From Alphaproteobacteria bacterium (GTDB lineage: Bacteria; Pseudomonadota; Alphaproteobacteria; Rhizobiales; Rhizobiaceae), in assembly GCA_016861165.1 (NCBI GenBank), contig BOKV01000002.1:124001-188000 (forward strand): 64,000 nucleotides of DNA, written 5' to 3'. The notes beneath the pieces were generated by a model. That model did not search any database. It saw only the letters and a list, made by a program, of their open reading frames with translations, and was not told the DNA's origin. The position numbers and the translations under genes are program-made. Shown one piece after another: positions 30,367 through 41,896 of this stretch. How positions within the stretch are numbered: position 1 is the stretch's first letter; each line of letters starts with the position of its first letter.

Positions 30367-31679
30367 GCACCGACAGCGACCAGATCAGGGTCGTCACCTT
30401 TGGTTGCCGGCTGAATACCTTCGAATCGCAGGTCATGCGCGACAAGGCGGCCGAGGCAGGCCTCGGCGCGCTCGGCGGCGGCGCCATCCTGTTCAACACC
30501 TGCGCGGTGACCGGCGAGGCGGTGCGCCAGGCGCGCCAGGCGATCCGCCGCGCCCGCCGCGAGAACCCCGCCGCCCGCATCATCGTCACCGGCTGCGCCG
30601 CGCAAACGCAGGCGAAAGCCTTCGCCGCCATGGACGAGGTCGACCTCATCATCGGCAACCACGACAAGCTGCACGCCAACGCCTACCGCGCGCTGCCCGA
30701 TTTCGGCGTCAATTCGACCGAGAAGGTCCGCGTCAATGACATCATGAGCGTGCGCGAGACCGCCGCTCACATGATCGAGGCGATCGACGGCCGCGCCCGC
30801 GCTTTCCTGCAGGTGCAGAACGGCTGCGACCACCGCTGCACCTTCTGCGTCATCCCCTTTGGCCGCGGCCCTTCGCGCTCGGTGCCGATGGGCGCCGTCG
30901 TCGACCAGATGCGCCGCCTCGTCGCCAACGGCTATCGCGAGGTGGTGCTGACCGGCGTCGACACCACCTCCTGGGGCGCCGACCTGCCCGGCCGGCCTTC
31001 GCTCGGCCGCATGGTGCGCGCGGTCCTGCGCCAGGTGCCCGAGCTGGAGCGCCTGCGCCTGTCGTCGATCGATTCGGTCGAGGCCGACGACGACCTCCTC
31101 GATGTCATCGCCGACGAGCCCCGCTTCATGCCGCATCTGCACCTGTCGCTACAGCACGGCGACGACCTGATCCTGAAGCGGATGAAGCGCCGCCACGGCC
31201 GCGCCGACGCCGTGCGCTTCTGCGCCACGGTGCGCCGGCTTCGGCCCGACATCGCGCTGGGCGCCGACCTGATCGCCGGCTTTCCGACCGAGACCGAGGC
31301 GATGTTCCAGAACACGCTGTCGCTGGTCGCGGAATGCGGTCTCGATCATTTGCATGTCTTTCCCTTCTCGCCGCGCCCGCGTACGCCGGCCGCGCGCATG
31401 CCGCAGCTCGACCGGACGGTCGTGCGCGAGCGCGCCGCGCGGCTGCGCGCCGCCGGCGAGGTTGCCCATGTCCGCCATCTCGATGCGATGGTCGGCCGCA
31501 CCGTCGCCGTCCTGGTCGAGCGACCCGGCTTCGGCCGGTCGGGCCAGTACACGCCGGTGGCGCTGCCGCGCGATCGCGCCGCGGGCAGCGTCGTCGAGGC
31601 GGTGGTCGACGGCCACGACGGAACCCGGCTGACCGGCCGGCCCGTGCCGGCCGAGGGCGCCCTTCGCGGTGCCGCCTGA
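30363..31679 (+). CDS. mtaB: tRNA t6A37 methylthiotransferase (MiaB-like, MtaB)
   Basis: Encodes 438 residues. N-terminal UPF0004 cysteines are at C15, C47 and C78, and the radical-SAM cluster CDHRCTFC is at C155, C159 and C162. A truncated TRAM-like end follows. MtaB adds methylthio to t6A37 of tRNAs that decode ANN codons. MiaB is distinguished from it by the spacing and by the [11 protein letters not shown] start. It sits between dapF and ftsY, a conserved order. Confidence 0.92.
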   Translation: MSTDSDQIRVVTFGCRLNTFESQVMRDKAAEAGLGALGGGAILFNTCAVTGEAVRQARQAIRRARRENPAARIIVTGCAAQTQAKAFAAMDEVDLIIGNHDKLHANAYRALPDFGVNSTEKVRVNDIMSVRETAAHMIEAIDGRARAFLQVQNGCDHRCTFCVIPFGRGPSRSVPMGAVVDQMRRLVANGYREVVLTGVDTTSWGADLPGRPSLGRMVRAVLRQVPELERLRLSSIDSVEADDDLLDVIADEPRFMPHLHLSLQHGDDLILKRMKRRHGRADAVRFCATVRRLRPDIALGADLIAGFPTETEAMFQNTLSLVAECGLDHLHVFPFSPRPRTPAARMPQLDRTVVRERAARLRAAGEVAHVRHLDAMVGRTVAVLVERPGFGRSGQYTPVALPRDRAAGSVVEAVVDGHDGTRLTGRPVPAEGALRGAA

Positions 31680-31697
31680 GAACGGACGGTTACCACG

Positions 31698-32999
31698 ATG
31701 GCCGAAGCCAAACCCGGATTGCTGCGGCGCATTTTCTCCTTCGGCCGCGGGATCGAGGCCGAGCCGGCCGCGCAAGCCGAAGAGGCGGGCAGGCCGGCGG
31801 AATCGGCGGCGGCCGGACCTGCGCCGATTAAGCCCGCGATCCCGGCCGGTCCGCGCGCCGTGGAGGCGCCGGGCGCACCGTCGGCCCGCCCGCGACCGGC
31901 GGCCAGCCAGGCGCCCAAGCGGGCAAACGCCCTGCCTTCCGGCAAAGCGGAAGGGGTACCCGCAAGACCGGAGCCGGCCGCGGCAGCACCGGCGCGCACC
32001 GGCAAGGTGACGCTGTTCGAGCCGGCGGCGCCGGGAGCGCCGGCGCCGCAGCCGGCCGGCGGAACCGGCTGGTTCGACCGGCTGAAGAAGGGGCTGGCGC
32101 GCTCGTCCAATGCGCTGACCGAGAACCTCGCCGCCGTCTTCGTCAGGCGCCGCCTCGACGACGACGCGCTGCAGGAACTGGAGGACCTCCTCATCCGCGC
32201 CGATCTTGGCATCGATACGGCGATGCGCATCACCGAGGCGCTGTCGGCGCGGCGCTACGGCCGCGACGTCACCGATGCCGAGGTGCGCCAGGTGATGGCC
32301 GCCGAGATCGAGAAGGTGCTGGCGCCGGTCGCCCGGCCGCTCGAACTCGACCTCGGCCACCGTCCGCACGTCGTCCTCGTTGTCGGCGTCAACGGTTCCG
32401 GCAAGACGACCACCATCGGCAAGATCGCGGCCAAGCTCAAGGCGGCCGGCCTGTCGACCCTGCTGGTCGCCGGCGACACGTTCCGCGCGGCGGCGATCGA
32501 GCAATTGCAGATCTGGGGCGAGCGCACCGGCTCGACGGTTGTTGCCGGCCAGCCGGGCGCCGACGCCGCCGGCCTCGCCTTCGACGCCTGGCGCCGGGCC
32601 CGCGACGAAGGCCATGACGTGATGTTGATGGACACCGCCGGCCGCCTGCAGAACAAGGCCGAGCTGATGGCCGAGCTGGAGAAGATCGTCCGCGTGCTGA
32701 AGAAGCATGATCCGGCCGCGCCGCACACGGTGCTGTTGACGCTCGACGCCACAACGGGGCAGAACGCTCTCAACCAGGTTGAGATTTTCGGCAGGCAGGC
32801 TGGCGTCAATGGCCTCGTCATGACCAAGCTCGACGGCACCGCGCGCGGCGGCATCCTCGTCGCCATCGCCGCCAGATACGCGCTGCCGGTCTTTTTTCTC
32901 GGCGTTGGCGAGGGCGTCGATGATCTCGAGCCCTTCGAGGCGGCCGATTTCGCCCGTTCGATCGCCGGGCTGGAAGCGCAACCGACGGAACAGGCATGA
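31698..32999 (+). CDS. ftsY: Signal recognition particle receptor FtsY
   Basis: Encodes 433 residues. An acidic/Ala-Pro-rich A domain of about 115 residues is followed by the N domain ([20 protein letters not shown]) and the G domain with [28 protein letters not shown] and [10 protein letters not shown]. It is the membrane GTPase receptor for Ffh-ribosome complexes. Its stop overlaps the ispZ start (ATGA). Confidence 0.97.
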   Translation: MAEAKPGLLRRIFSFGRGIEAEPAAQAEEAGRPAESAAAGPAPIKPAIPAGPRAVEAPGAPSARPRPAASQAPKRANALPSGKAEGVPARPEPAAAAPARTGKVTLFEPAAPGAPAPQPAGGTGWFDRLKKGLARSSNALTENLAAVFVRRRLDDDALQELEDLLIRADLGIDTAMRITEALSARRYGRDVTDAEVRQVMAAEIEKVLAPVARPLELDLGHRPHVVLVVGVNGSGKTTTIGKIAAKLKAAGLSTLLVAGDTFRAAAIEQLQIWGERTGSTVVAGQPGADAAGLAFDAWRRARDEGHDVMLMDTAGRLQNKAELMAELEKIVRVLKKHDPAAPHTVLLTLDATTGQNALNQVEIFGRQAGVNGLVMTKLDGTARGGILVAIAARYALPVFFLGVGEGVDDLEPFEAADFARSIAGLEAQPTEQA

Positions 33000-33643
33000 C
33001 GACGCAGAACATGACCGCACCGACCCGCAGGAACGAGGTCAACCCGCTACTGAAGCTGGCGCTGGAACTGGGCCCGCTGGTGGTGTTCTTCCTCGCCAAC
33101 CGCTATGGCGAGGAACTGACCGATGCCTTCCCTGCGCTGGCGGCGCTCGGCGGCAAGATCTTCATCGGCACCGCCTTCTTCATGGTGGCGATGACCGTCT
33201 CGCTGGTCCTGTCGCGCTGGCTGACCGGGCACATCGCGCTGATGCCGCTGGTCACCTTCTTCTTCGTCGCCGTCTTCGGCGGCCTGACCCTGTGGCTGCA
33301 GGACGACACCTTCATCAAGACGAAGCCGACGATCGTCAATGTGCTGTTCGGCGCCATCCTGCTCGGCGGCCTCGCCTTCGGCAAGTCGCTGCTCGCCTAT
33401 GTCTTCGACGCCGCCTTCCATCTCGATGCCGAGGGGTGGCGCAGGCTCACCTGGCGCTGGGGCCTGTTCTTCTTCTGCCTGGCCGGCCTCAACGAGGTGG
33501 TCTGGCGCAATTTCTCCGACGATTTCTGGGTCGCCTTCAAGGTGTGGGCGATCATGCCGATCACCATCGCCTTCATGCTCACCCAGATACCGCTCATCCA
33601 GCGCCATGCGCTGGCGCCGGCGGGCGGCGGCGAGGATCGCTGA
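32996..33643 (+). CDS. ispZ: Intracellular septation protein A / YciB-type membrane protein
   Basis: Encodes 215 residues with five to six membrane segments. The N-terminal [21 protein letters not shown], then [24 protein letters not shown] and [18 protein letters not shown] are signatures of YciB/IspZ, an inner-membrane protein linked to septation and envelope maintenance. It is the last housekeeping gene before the accessory region; the dapF-mtaB-ftsY-ispZ run is otherwise normal. Confidence 0.93.
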   Translation: MTTQNMTAPTRRNEVNPLLKLALELGPLVVFFLANRYGEELTDAFPALAALGGKIFIGTAFFMVAMTVSLVLSRWLTGHIALMPLVTFFFVAVFGGLTLWLQDDTFIKTKPTIVNVLFGAILLGGLAFGKSLLAYVFDAAFHLDAEGWRRLTWRWGLFFFCLAGLNEVVWRNFSDDFWVAFKVWAIMPITIAFMLTQIPLIQRHALAPAGGGEDR

Positions 33644-33706
33644 CGGCGCCCGGCGGATTGACGAACGGGCCGCCCGCCTCGCTATCGGCAATCACTGATG
33701 ATCGTC

Positions 33707-33844
33707 TCCGAGCACCGGCCGCACACCAGCCTGCGCGGCCTCACCCCGAACGAGTTTGCAGCCCGGTCCAGATCGTACCGCGAGGAGAACAGAGTCCGGT
33801 TACGAACGGGGGCTGATCGGGGGCAACGTCAACCACCGTGCTGA
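33707..33844 (+). pseudogene. IS3-family transposase C-terminal remnant
   Basis: A 46-codon frame ending at TGA 33844 reads SEHRPHTSLRGLTPNEFAAR and onward, matching the C-terminal end of IS3-family transposase orfB (the conserved pattern is NxxRPHSSLGGLTPxEFA). Nothing upstream in frame continues the transposase, so only the 3' end survives. It marks the left boundary between ispZ and the F420-linked cluster; the rest of the 320-bp gap (33644-33963) shows no gene. Confidence 0.7.
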
Positions 33845-33963
33845 AGGAACGGTCACCTCCATGCGCATAGACGACGAGTGCGTCGCAGGGATGGAAAACG
33901 CCCTTTTTCCCGAAGCCGAGTTTTCCGATAGCTGCGCTGTCCGTGGTCTTGCTGCTCTCCCCA

Positions 33964-34644
33964 TTACCCCGTCTGTCGGGACAGGGCGCCCGAAATGCAT
34001 ATACCCGCGCCGCCGGCCACCTTGTAACGGCGGTTGATGGAGATGAGCACGGAGGTCATGGCTTCGGCCGCCGCCGAATTGGCGAGCGGGCCGCCTCGCA
34101 GGCCGCGCAAGCCCAGTCCGTCAATGATGGCCACCACGCGCTCGCAAGCCTCGTCGACGTCGCCAAAGACGAGAACATCGCAATCGACATCGCCTTCCTG
34201 CCCCAGCTTGTGGGCGGAAACGTTGTGAAATGCCGAAACGACGGTGACCTCGTCGCCGAGGATCTGCTGGGCGATAACCGCAGCCGAGCCTTCGGCCGGC
34301 AACTGGACGCGGGCGACCCTGGGCGGAACGAGCGGCACGGTGGCGTCGACCACGACCTTGTCTCGGACCCCGGACCGGATCTCGGCCAGGATTTCAGACT
34401 GGCTGGAGAACGGCACCGTGACGAAGACAATCGCGGCGCTGCGGGCGGCGTCGGCGTTCGTCGCCCCCCGAACCAGGTCCGACCCCAGAGCGACATTTGT
34501 TTCGCGGGCAAGAGCCTCCGCTTTTTCCGCGCTGCGCGATCCGATCGTCACGGCGTGGCCGGCGCGAGCGAGGCGCCTCACCAGGCCGATACCGAGCGCA
34601 CCGGTGCCACCGACCACGGCCACGCTTCTGCTTGTCTCGGTCAT
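33964..34644 (-). CDS. npdG: NADPH-dependent F420 reductase (F420:NADP oxidoreductase)
   Basis: Encodes 226 residues. The N-terminal dinucleotide loop VVGGTGALGIGLVRRLARAG followed by TIGSRSAEKAE (the SRS/K pattern that reads the NADP 2' phosphate) is diagnostic of Fno/NpdG. It continues with VFVTVPFSSQ, DATVPLVPP and VVSAFHNVSAHKL, which contact F420. It interconverts NADPH + F420 and NADP + F420H2; here its likely job is to supply F420H2 to the LLM reductases. It is last in the minus-strand unit nitrilase-LLM-npdG, 17 bp after the LLM stop. No F420-dependent glucose-6-phosphate dehydrogenase was seen. Confidence 0.9.
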   Translation of the reverse strand: MTETSRSVAVVGGTGALGIGLVRRLARAGHAVTIGSRSAEKAEALARETNVALGSDLVRGATNADAARSAAIVFVTVPFSSQSEILAEIRSGVRDKVVVDATVPLVPPRVARVQLPAEGSAAVIAQQILGDEVTVVSAFHNVSAHKLGQEGDVDCDVLVFGDVDEACERVVAIIDGLGLRGLRGGPLANSAAAEAMTSVLISINRRYKVAGGAGICISGALSRQTG

Positions 34645-34661
34645 TGACGATACCGACCCAC

Positions 34662-35666
34662 TCAGCGGATGTGCGGCAGCACTTCGTCGGCGAACAGCTT
34701 CAGGGTCTTGAGCGACAGGTCGAGCGGCATGCCGGGGAAGTTCATGCGAACCAGGAGATCGGTGACGCCCAGCATGTCGCGCTGCTCGACGACCTCGCGT
34801 ATGCAGTCCTCAGGGCTGCCGACGACAAATCGGTCCTTGATCAGTTCCTCGATATCCAGTCCCTCGCCGGAGACGCCGGGCACGTTCTTGCCCATGCCCC
34901 AGGAATAGTAGGCGCGATACTTGTCGGCCATGTACGGGCCACCGATCTCAATCGCCTTCTGGCGCGTTTCGGCAACGAAAAGTTCTACGCACTTGGCAAA
35001 GCCATCAGCCTTCGGACGCCCGGCTTCGGCGCGCGCCCTGTGGTAGAGTTCGGCCTGCGGCACCATCGCCGAGGCGGTGGTGACGGAAGTGGCGATCCAG
35101 TTGTCGCCCCTCACGGCCGCCCGCCTGATGGCCGGATCGGCCGCCGCGCCGAGCCAGATCTGCGGGCGCGGGGTCTGCAGCGGCCGCGGGCGGATCGAGA
35201 CATTGTCGAAGTTGATGTAATCGCCGTGGAAGGTGGCATTGTCCTGCGACCACAACAGCTTGAGCGCCTCGATCTGCTCGTCGAAGCGCTTGGCGCGAGT
35301 CTTGCGCTCGACGCCGAAGGCCTCATATTCGATGTCGCGATAGCCAAGCGCCACGCCCAGCACCAGCTTGCCGTTGGAGATGATGTCGATGGTCGCGTAC
35401 TGCTCGGCCAGGTCGATGACGTTGTGCAGCGGCAGCACGAGAATGTTCGTGCCTATCGTAAGGTCGCCGCTCTCGGCAGCAAGGCGAGCCAGAAGCGGAT
35501 TGGGCTGGAAGAACTGATCGGGATAGGTCAGATAGTGCTGCGCCAACCATATGCCGTCATAGCCGCCGTCGCGGATGGCCCGTGTCTGCTGCACGTGGTT
35601 TTCGAACTGCTGGCGCATGTCTGCGCCGGCAGGGTGCTGCGTACCGAGAAAGACTCCGACCCTCAC
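34662..35666 (-). CDS. LLM-class (luciferase-like) oxidoreductase, copy 1
   Basis: Encodes 334 residues of a bacterial-luciferase-like TIM barrel: MRVGVFLGTQHPAG, DGIWLAQHYLTYP, TIGTNILVLPLHNVIDLAEQYATID, GKLVLGVALGYRDIEYEAFG, then PRPLQTPRPQIWLGAA. The class includes F420H2-dependent reductases and FMNH2-dependent monooxygenases; the AQHY motif (where many FMN enzymes have EHH) leaves the cofactor open. Its neighbours npdG and the F420 biosynthesis operon make F420 plausible. It lies between a nitrilase gene (11 bp upstream) and npdG, so these three are one operon. Confidence 0.85.
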   Translation of the reverse strand: MRVGVFLGTQHPAGADMRQQFENHVQQTRAIRDGGYDGIWLAQHYLTYPDQFFQPNPLLARLAAESGDLTIGTNILVLPLHNVIDLAEQYATIDIISNGKLVLGVALGYRDIEYEAFGVERKTRAKRFDEQIEALKLLWSQDNATFHGDYINFDNVSIRPRPLQTPRPQIWLGAAADPAIRRAAVRGDNWIATSVTTASAMVPQAELYHRARAEAGRPKADGFAKCVELFVAETRQKAIEIGGPYMADKYRAYYSWGMGKNVPGVSGEGLDIEELIKDRFVVGSPEDCIREVVEQRDMLGVTDLLVRMNFPGMPLDLSLKTLKLFADEVLPHIR

Positions 35667-35677
35667 GACAAACCTCC

Positions 35678-36661
35678 TCAGTAGACCATGCGCGCGACGT
35701 CGGACAGGGATCCGTACAGTTCGGGTCGGCGATCGCGGAAGAACGTGTAGCGCTTGCCGTGACGGTAGACGTCTGCGAGGTCCAACGTCGCCCAGAAGGT
35801 GGCGGCGCCCTCGTTTTCCGGCCCTTCAGCGAGCAGTTCGCCCATCGGACTGTAGACCACCGAATGGCCGTAGAAATGTCGCGGGCCATCGGTGGGCTCG
35901 AGCCCGCCCTTGTTGGCGCCCACCACGAAGACGCCGTTCTGCACGGCCGTCGTGTAGAGCTCGTTGCCCCAGCTCTTCGCGCGATTGGGACCCCAGGCCG
36001 CCGTCGGCACGAAGATGATTTCGGCGCCATGCAACGCCAGGACGCGCCAGGCTTCGGGGAATGAGCGTTCGTAGCAGATCAGCGCGCCGATCCTGCCATG
36101 GTCGGTATCAAATACCGGCAGGCCGGGGCCGCCCTTGAAATAGTAGCGCTCGTTCAGGCCCGGCGAGTAGCTGTATTGGTCGGGGATGTGATTCTTGCGG
36201 TAGCAGCGTACCTTGCGTCCATCGGGAAGCGTCCCGGAGACCAGCTCGCCGCGCGGATCGATGACGGCCAGGCTGTTGAAGAACTCGCCCTTCACCGCGC
36301 CGCGCTCGTAGAAGGTGAGCAGGATGTAGCATTTGAGTTCACGCGCCTTGTCCTGGAAAGCGCGAATGGACGGACCGTCCAGCGGCTCGGCGAGATCGAA
36401 CCAGCGGGGATCGGTGTAGCCGCAGAAATACTGCGTCGTAGACAGTTCGCTGAGCGAGATGAAGTCCGGCTTGCGGTCCCTGGTCGCCTTGTCGATGAGA
36501 GCCAGATTGGCCGCCACATTTCTGGCCGGCTCCACTTCGGCCGCTCCGCACTGGACAACCAGGACATCGACGTTGCGGCTGGCATTGGGATCTTTGTGTT
36601 CGACGGTCACAGGCTCTAACCTCCCCGATCGGAAAATCTCTTGGACGTGGCTCGTCGTCAT
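35678..36661 (-). CDS. Nitrilase-superfamily carbon-nitrogen hydrolase, copy 1
   Basis: Encodes 327 residues. The Glu-Lys-Cys triad is complete: E72 in SLSELSTT, K156 in CYRKNHIP, C196 in ALICYERSFPEAWR. The overall pattern is that of the N-carbamoyl-amino-acid amidase / beta-ureidopropionase branch (KNHIPDQYSYSPGLNERYYF; NELYTTAVQNGVFVVGANK). The predicted reaction is hydrolysis of an N-carbamoyl or amide bond to free the amine, CO2 and ammonia. About 30 residues precede the conserved core; the start is not certain. It is first gene of the operon with LLM copy 1 and npdG. A motif TGATACAATT lies 36 bp upstream. Confidence 0.85.
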   Translation of the reverse strand: MTTSHVQEIFRSGRLEPVTVEHKDPNASRNVDVLVVQCGAAEVEPARNVAANLALIDKATRDRKPDFISLSELSTTQYFCGYTDPRWFDLAEPLDGPSIRAFQDKARELKCYILLTFYERGAVKGEFFNSLAVIDPRGELVSGTLPDGRKVRCYRKNHIPDQYSYSPGLNERYYFKGGPGLPVFDTDHGRIGALICYERSFPEAWRVLALHGAEIIFVPTAAWGPNRAKSWGNELYTTAVQNGVFVVGANKGGLEPTDGPRHFYGHSVVYSPMGELLAEGPENEGAATFWATLDLADVYRHGKRYTFFRDRRPELYGSLSDVARMVY

Positions 36662-36695
36662 CGCCCTGTCGCGTCGGCTGCCACTACAACACAGA

Positions 36696-36742
36696 ATGAT
36701 ACAATTGCGCGTCCCATGTCAACAACTGCGACAACTGTATTA
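36696..36742 (-). promoter_or_regulatory. Operator pair and promoter upstream of nitrilase copy 1
   Basis: TGATACAATT at 36697-36706 and a weaker AACTGTATTA at 36733-36742. On the minus strand TTGACA (36717-36722) is followed 15 bases later by TATCAT (36696-36701), which overlaps the first motif, so a protein bound there would cover the -10. The spacing is short for a sigma-70 promoter. Confidence 0.55.
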
Positions 36743-37005
36743 TTATCGTTGGACGCCGAGCGACCAGACCCATAAATGCCGCCAGCCGGGCGGCGCCCAC
36801 GAAATCGGCCCGGACAGTCCAGCGAGTGACATCGAGGCGCCTTCCAGGCGACCCATCCATTCAGCCTCCGGGCAATTGCGGCGATCCCAGGCAGTACCGA
36901 AATCCCAAACAAAATCCATATCATAGTCTCTCTCAGCCACCGTTCGGTGGCCCGGTCAGCCGACGCCCGCGCGCACGGGCCTTGCGCCACCGCGCTCGGG
37001 CGCGG

Positions 37006-37038
37006 GCATACAATTTCCACTATATCACAACTGTATCA
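37006..37038. promoter_or_regulatory. Distal operator-like inverted pair in the 36.7-37.1 kb gap
   Basis: ATACAATT (37008-37015) and AACTGTATCA (37029-37038) form an inverted pair of the cluster motif. They sit in a 487-bp gap (36662-37148) between nitrilase copy 1 and the end of hydantoinase copy 1. I support no gene in that gap; a 65-codon frame at 36743-36940 lacks a convincing start. Confidence 0.45.
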
Positions 37039-37148
37039 TAGCGTATAAGCTATCCAGCCGCAGATATCCAGTCTGTCCGGCGAGGGCAATCGGGTCGTCC
37101 AGGTTCATGCGCACCGCCGACATATGCCAGGCCTCCAGCCGCGCGACA

Positions 37149-38513
37149 TCAACGCGCGACGAAGCTGCCATCGCCCGGAGAGCCGACCAGTCGCCCGTCG
37201 ATGGCGACGGTCTTGCCGCGGAGAATCGTGCGCAGCGGCCAGCCCTTCAGCTTCTGTCCTTCGAGAATCGAGAAGTCCGAAGCCGATCCGTAGTCCTGCG
37301 GCCGAACTTCCTGCTCGAGGTCGAGATCGACGATCGCCAGGTCGGCGTCGGCGCCAACACGCAGGGTTCCCTTGTGCGGCATATTGAAAGCCCTGGCGAC
37401 ATTGTAGGACGTCACCTGGGCGATGCGCTGAAGCGGCAGTCCCCGCTTGTGATACCCGTCGGAGAGCAATACCGGCAGCAGGGTGGTCATGCCCGGGAAG
37501 CCCGCCGCAGCCTCCCAGATGGTGCCGCCCTTCTGGGCGCGTGTCGTCGCGCAGTGGTCGGTTCCGACCGTCGCGATCTCGCCATTGGCCAGGCCGGACC
37601 ACATGCGTTCCCTGTCGGCGGCGGTGCGGACCGGAGGATTGACCTTGGCCAGATTGCCGATGTGATCGTCGTCCTCGCAGACCATCAGATAGTGCGGACA
37701 GGTCTCGACCGTCAGCCGGTCGTAGCGCTCGCGATGGCGCAAGGCTTCCTCGAGGCCGATCTCGGCGCCGATATGCACATAGTAGAGATTGGCGCCGGTC
37801 AACTCGGCGAAAAAGCCGGCCCGGCGCACGTGCTCGGCCTCGGCGAAGGCCGGACGGGCGGCATTCCATGCCGCCAGGCTGTCCCGCCCTTCTGCTCTCG
37901 CGCGGGCGACATGGCGCGCGATGATCTCGGTGTTCTCGCAATGGACACAGGCCTGGGTGTGCGGATGGCGCCCGAGCACCTGGAAGCCCTCGAACATGAC
38001 CCCGTCGTCTATCTCGTTGATCATGCCGACCGTTTTGCCGTCGGCGCCGCGATAGGCCATGTAGAACTTGAAGGACGAGACGCCCCAGTCGATATAGCGC
38101 TCAAGCTCGCGCAGCTGGCTCTCGGTAAGGATGCCGAGATGGATGCCCATGTCGATGTGCGACTCTTGCTCGATGGTCTCACGCAGTTCGGGGAAGTCGT
38201 CATAGGGCATCGGCCGGGCACTTTGGTAGTGCCGGTGGAAACTCATGAAGGTGGTGATCCCGCCGATGGCGGCGGCGCCGGATTCGCTGCGGACGTCCTC
38301 GGCGAAACTGCGTTTGAAACCCATGTGCGTGTGGGGCTCGATGACCCCGGGAAACACGTATTTTCCCGAGGCATCGATGGCCTCGCGCGCGGCCGGTTCG
38401 AAGCCCGGCGCGTAGATGGCGGCGATGCGGCCGTTCTGCACGCCGATATCGCCGGCATAGACGCCGTCGACCGGGTCGACCAGCAGTCCGTTGCGGATCA
38501 GAAGATCAATCAT
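37149..38513 (-). CDS. Cyclic amidohydrolase (hydantoinase/dihydropyrimidinase-like), copy 1
   Basis: Encodes 454 residues of the urease-like amidohydrolase superfamily. Metal ligands are visible: H61 and H63 (EPHTHMG), the carboxylatable K149 (SSFKFYMAY), H191 (VHCENTE), H247 (YYVHIG) and D319 (VGTDHC). It has the D-hydantoinase/dihydropyrimidinase/dihydroorotase layout, with a C-terminal KGWPLRTILRGK strand typical of that branch. Expected reaction: opening a cyclic amide or ureide ring. It is paralogous to the gene at 51.85-53.27 kb. ATG 38513 has GGAG about ten bases upstream. The gene is divergent from the MFS permease, 77 bp away. The exact substrate is unknown. Confidence 0.88.
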   Translation of the reverse strand: MIDLLIRNGLLVDPVDGVYAGDIGVQNGRIAAIYAPGFEPAAREAIDASGKYVFPGVIEPHTHMGFKRSFAEDVRSESGAAAIGGITTFMSFHRHYQSARPMPYDDFPELRETIEQESHIDMGIHLGILTESQLRELERYIDWGVSSFKFYMAYRGADGKTVGMINEIDDGVMFEGFQVLGRHPHTQACVHCENTEIIARHVARARAEGRDSLAAWNAARPAFAEAEHVRRAGFFAELTGANLYYVHIGAEIGLEEALRHRERYDRLTVETCPHYLMVCEDDDHIGNLAKVNPPVRTAADRERMWSGLANGEIATVGTDHCATTRAQKGGTIWEAAAGFPGMTTLLPVLLSDGYHKRGLPLQRIAQVTSYNVARAFNMPHKGTLRVGADADLAIVDLDLEQEVRPQDYGSASDFSILEGQKLKGWPLRTILRGKTVAIDGRLVGSPGDGSFVAR

Positions 38514-38590
38514 GATGCACGTCTCCGTTTGGCAATGATTGCGGCGGCGAACGGCCCGGCGCCCGTCGTTCCGGACGCGGAATTGCAGGC

Positions 38591-39798
38591 GTGACTCGCG
38601 CCCTCTCGATCGTCGGGCTGGTCTTCCTGATCGCCCAGCTTCACCGATCGGCCGGCGGTGTGCTGGCGCTCGAACTGGGTTCGGCTCACGGGCTGGCGCC
38701 GGCCGCCATCGGCATGATCGTCGGGGTGATGCCGCTCGCCTCGGCCGGCATCCAGATTCCACTCGGCATGCTGCTGGACCGCTTCGGCGTGCGGCTGGTG
38801 CTCTCGATCCTGCTGCTGCTGGCGAGCGCCGGCACGCTCGGATTCGCGCTCGCCCAGACGACGACGGAACTGGTCCTGGCCCGGGTGGCAATCGGCATCG
38901 GCTTCGCGGCGTCGATGTCCAGCGTATACCTGGTGTCGATGTCGTGGACTTCGCCGGAGCGGGTGGGCATGGCCGCCGCAACACTCGTCTCCATCCCCGG
39001 AAGCATCGGCGCCGTGATGGGAACGACCCCTCTGGCGATCGCCTTCGCCAGTTTCGGCTGGACCGATACGTTTTTCGCTATGGCCGCGCTGACGCTGGTG
39101 CTCTCGGCGACGGCCGGGATTTTCCTGCGCGAGGGGCCACGGACCGGACGCAGAGGTCCACCCGAGAAGCTTGCCGACAACCTGCGCACTTTCCGCGAGA
39201 TCGTCGGGCATCGCGACCTGCAACGGATCATCGTCATGGCGTTCTGCTTCGCCGGCCCGTTCATGGCCGTCGGCGGACTGTGGGCCGGCCCCTACCTGCG
39301 CGACATGCACAATCTCAGCCCGGCCGCGGCAAGCGCCGTGATCCTTGCATTGGTCATCGTCTACAATGTCGGCACGTTCGTCATCGCGTTCGCCGAACGC
39401 CTCTTCGGCGGCCGGCGCCGGGTTGTGCTCGGTGCTGCCGGCGTGACAATCGTCACATACACCGTACTGGCACTCTTTCCGCAGATGCCTTTCGCGCTTG
39501 CCCTGCCCATGCTGTTCGCAAGCGCCCTTGCCGGCCCCTACTTCATCCTCCTCGCCGCCCAATGCCGATCGTTCGTGCCCGCCGGGCGCATCGGCCGAAC
39601 GGTGACAACGATGTCGCTGGCCGGCATCGCCGGCACCTTCTTCATGCAATGGGCAACCGGCCTGACCGTCGAGGCTTTGAGCAACGCGGACGGGACGGCA
39701 ACGCTGGCCGCCTATCGCTCCATCTTCGGACTTCCGGCGGTGATCCTGGCGCTCTGCAGCCTCTTCTACCTGCCCGTACGCGACCTGCCCCGACAAGA

Positions 39799-39817
<19 letters not shown>
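38591..39817 (+). CDS. MFS transporter
   Basis: Encodes 408 residues from a GTG start, with about 12 hydrophobic segments. MFS landmarks: LGMLLDRFGVRLVLS in the loop after helix 2, and RVAIGIGFAASMSSVYLVSMSW in helices 4-5. Sequence gives no substrate. It stands divergent to hydantoinase copy 1, so uptake or efflux of the pathway substrate or product is a fair guess from context. Its 3' end overlaps the end of the convergent ABC ATPase gene by 19 bp. Confidence 0.85.
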
Positions 39818-40879
<1,062 letters not shown>

Positions 40880-40887
<8 letters not shown>

Positions 40888-41893
40888 TGCTTGCAGCCCT
40901 GCATTGCGCAGCTTCGTGCCGCCAGCAGGCGACGGTGCTGGCACCGAATTCGAAATCTGGCGGTCTGGCCTTGCTGCAGACCGCCAGGGAAACATTGCAG
41001 CGGTTCACAAAGGGGCAGGAGTCCGGCACGACTTCGCCGAGCCGCGGCATCGACCCGGAAATCTGCGTCAGGCGCGGCACCCCCGATCCCATCTTCGGAA
41101 TCGAGCCCATGAGGCCTTCGGTATAGGGATGTCCCGGACGCTGCAGCACTTCCCCGACAGGGCCGACCTCCGCGATCCGTCCGGCATAGAGTACCGCCAC
41201 GCGGTCGGCCATCTCGGCGATGACGCCCATATCGTGCGTGATCAGCATGATGGCGGTGCCGTGCTCGGCACTCAGGCGCTTCAGCAGCCGCAGGATCTGC
41301 GATTGCACCGAGACGTCCAGCGCCGTCGTCGGCTCGTCGGCGATGATGAGGCTGGGATTGGCACAGAGCGCCAGCGCGATGACCACGCGCTGGCGCATTC
41401 CGCCGGAGAACTGGTGCGGGTAATGCCGCATCCGCTGCTCCGGCTCGGCGATACCCACCTCGGTCAGCAGTTCCACGCCGCGCCGCCAGGCGGCGTCACG
41501 TGACATGGGCAGATGGGCGCGCATGGTCTCGACGAGCTGGTCGCCGACCCGAAACAGCGGATTGAGGCTGGTCATCGGGTCCTGGAAGATGGTGCCTACC
41601 TCGCGACCGCGCATCTTGCGCAGGTCATCGGCCGGCAGGTTGTCGACGCGCCTGCCATTGACGCGAATCTCGCCGCCGGCGATGGCGACGGCCGCCGGCA
41701 GCAGGCCGTTGACGGCGGCCCCGGTCATCGACTTGCCGGCGCCCGATTCGCCGACCACGCCGAGCACCTCGCTCCGGCCGACCTCGAGGCTGATGTCGTC
41801 GAGCACCCGCAGCGGACCCTTGCGGGTCTGCAGATCGACCCGCAGTCCCCTGATCTCCAGCATCGGCTCGTCACGTGCCACAGTCACCATCAC
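40880..41893 (-). CDS. Dipeptide/oligopeptide-type ABC transporter ATP-binding protein (OppD/DppD-like)
   Basis: Encodes 337 residues. Walker A GESGAGKSM, signature FSGGMRQRVVIALAL and Walker B LIIADEPTTALDVS are present, and the tail SCPFVNRCNVSLAVCSKARP carries the family Cys cluster. It pairs with the OppF-like ATPase downstream. It begins 3 bp after the permease stop. The start could be 41893 or 41890 (adjacent ATGs). Confidence 0.92.
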
Positions 41894-41896
41894 CGC

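Noticed and set aside
34662..35666. LLM copy 1 as RutA (uracil monooxygenase)
   Set aside because: Length and motif blocks do not match RutA as I know it, and no rutB-F partners are present; flavin use cannot be excluded.
36743..36940. A 65-codon frame on the minus strand (starting AERDYDMDFVWDFGTAWDRR)
   Set aside because: GTG start without a convincing ribosome site, no recognisable family, and it lies in a promoter gap rich in operator motifs.
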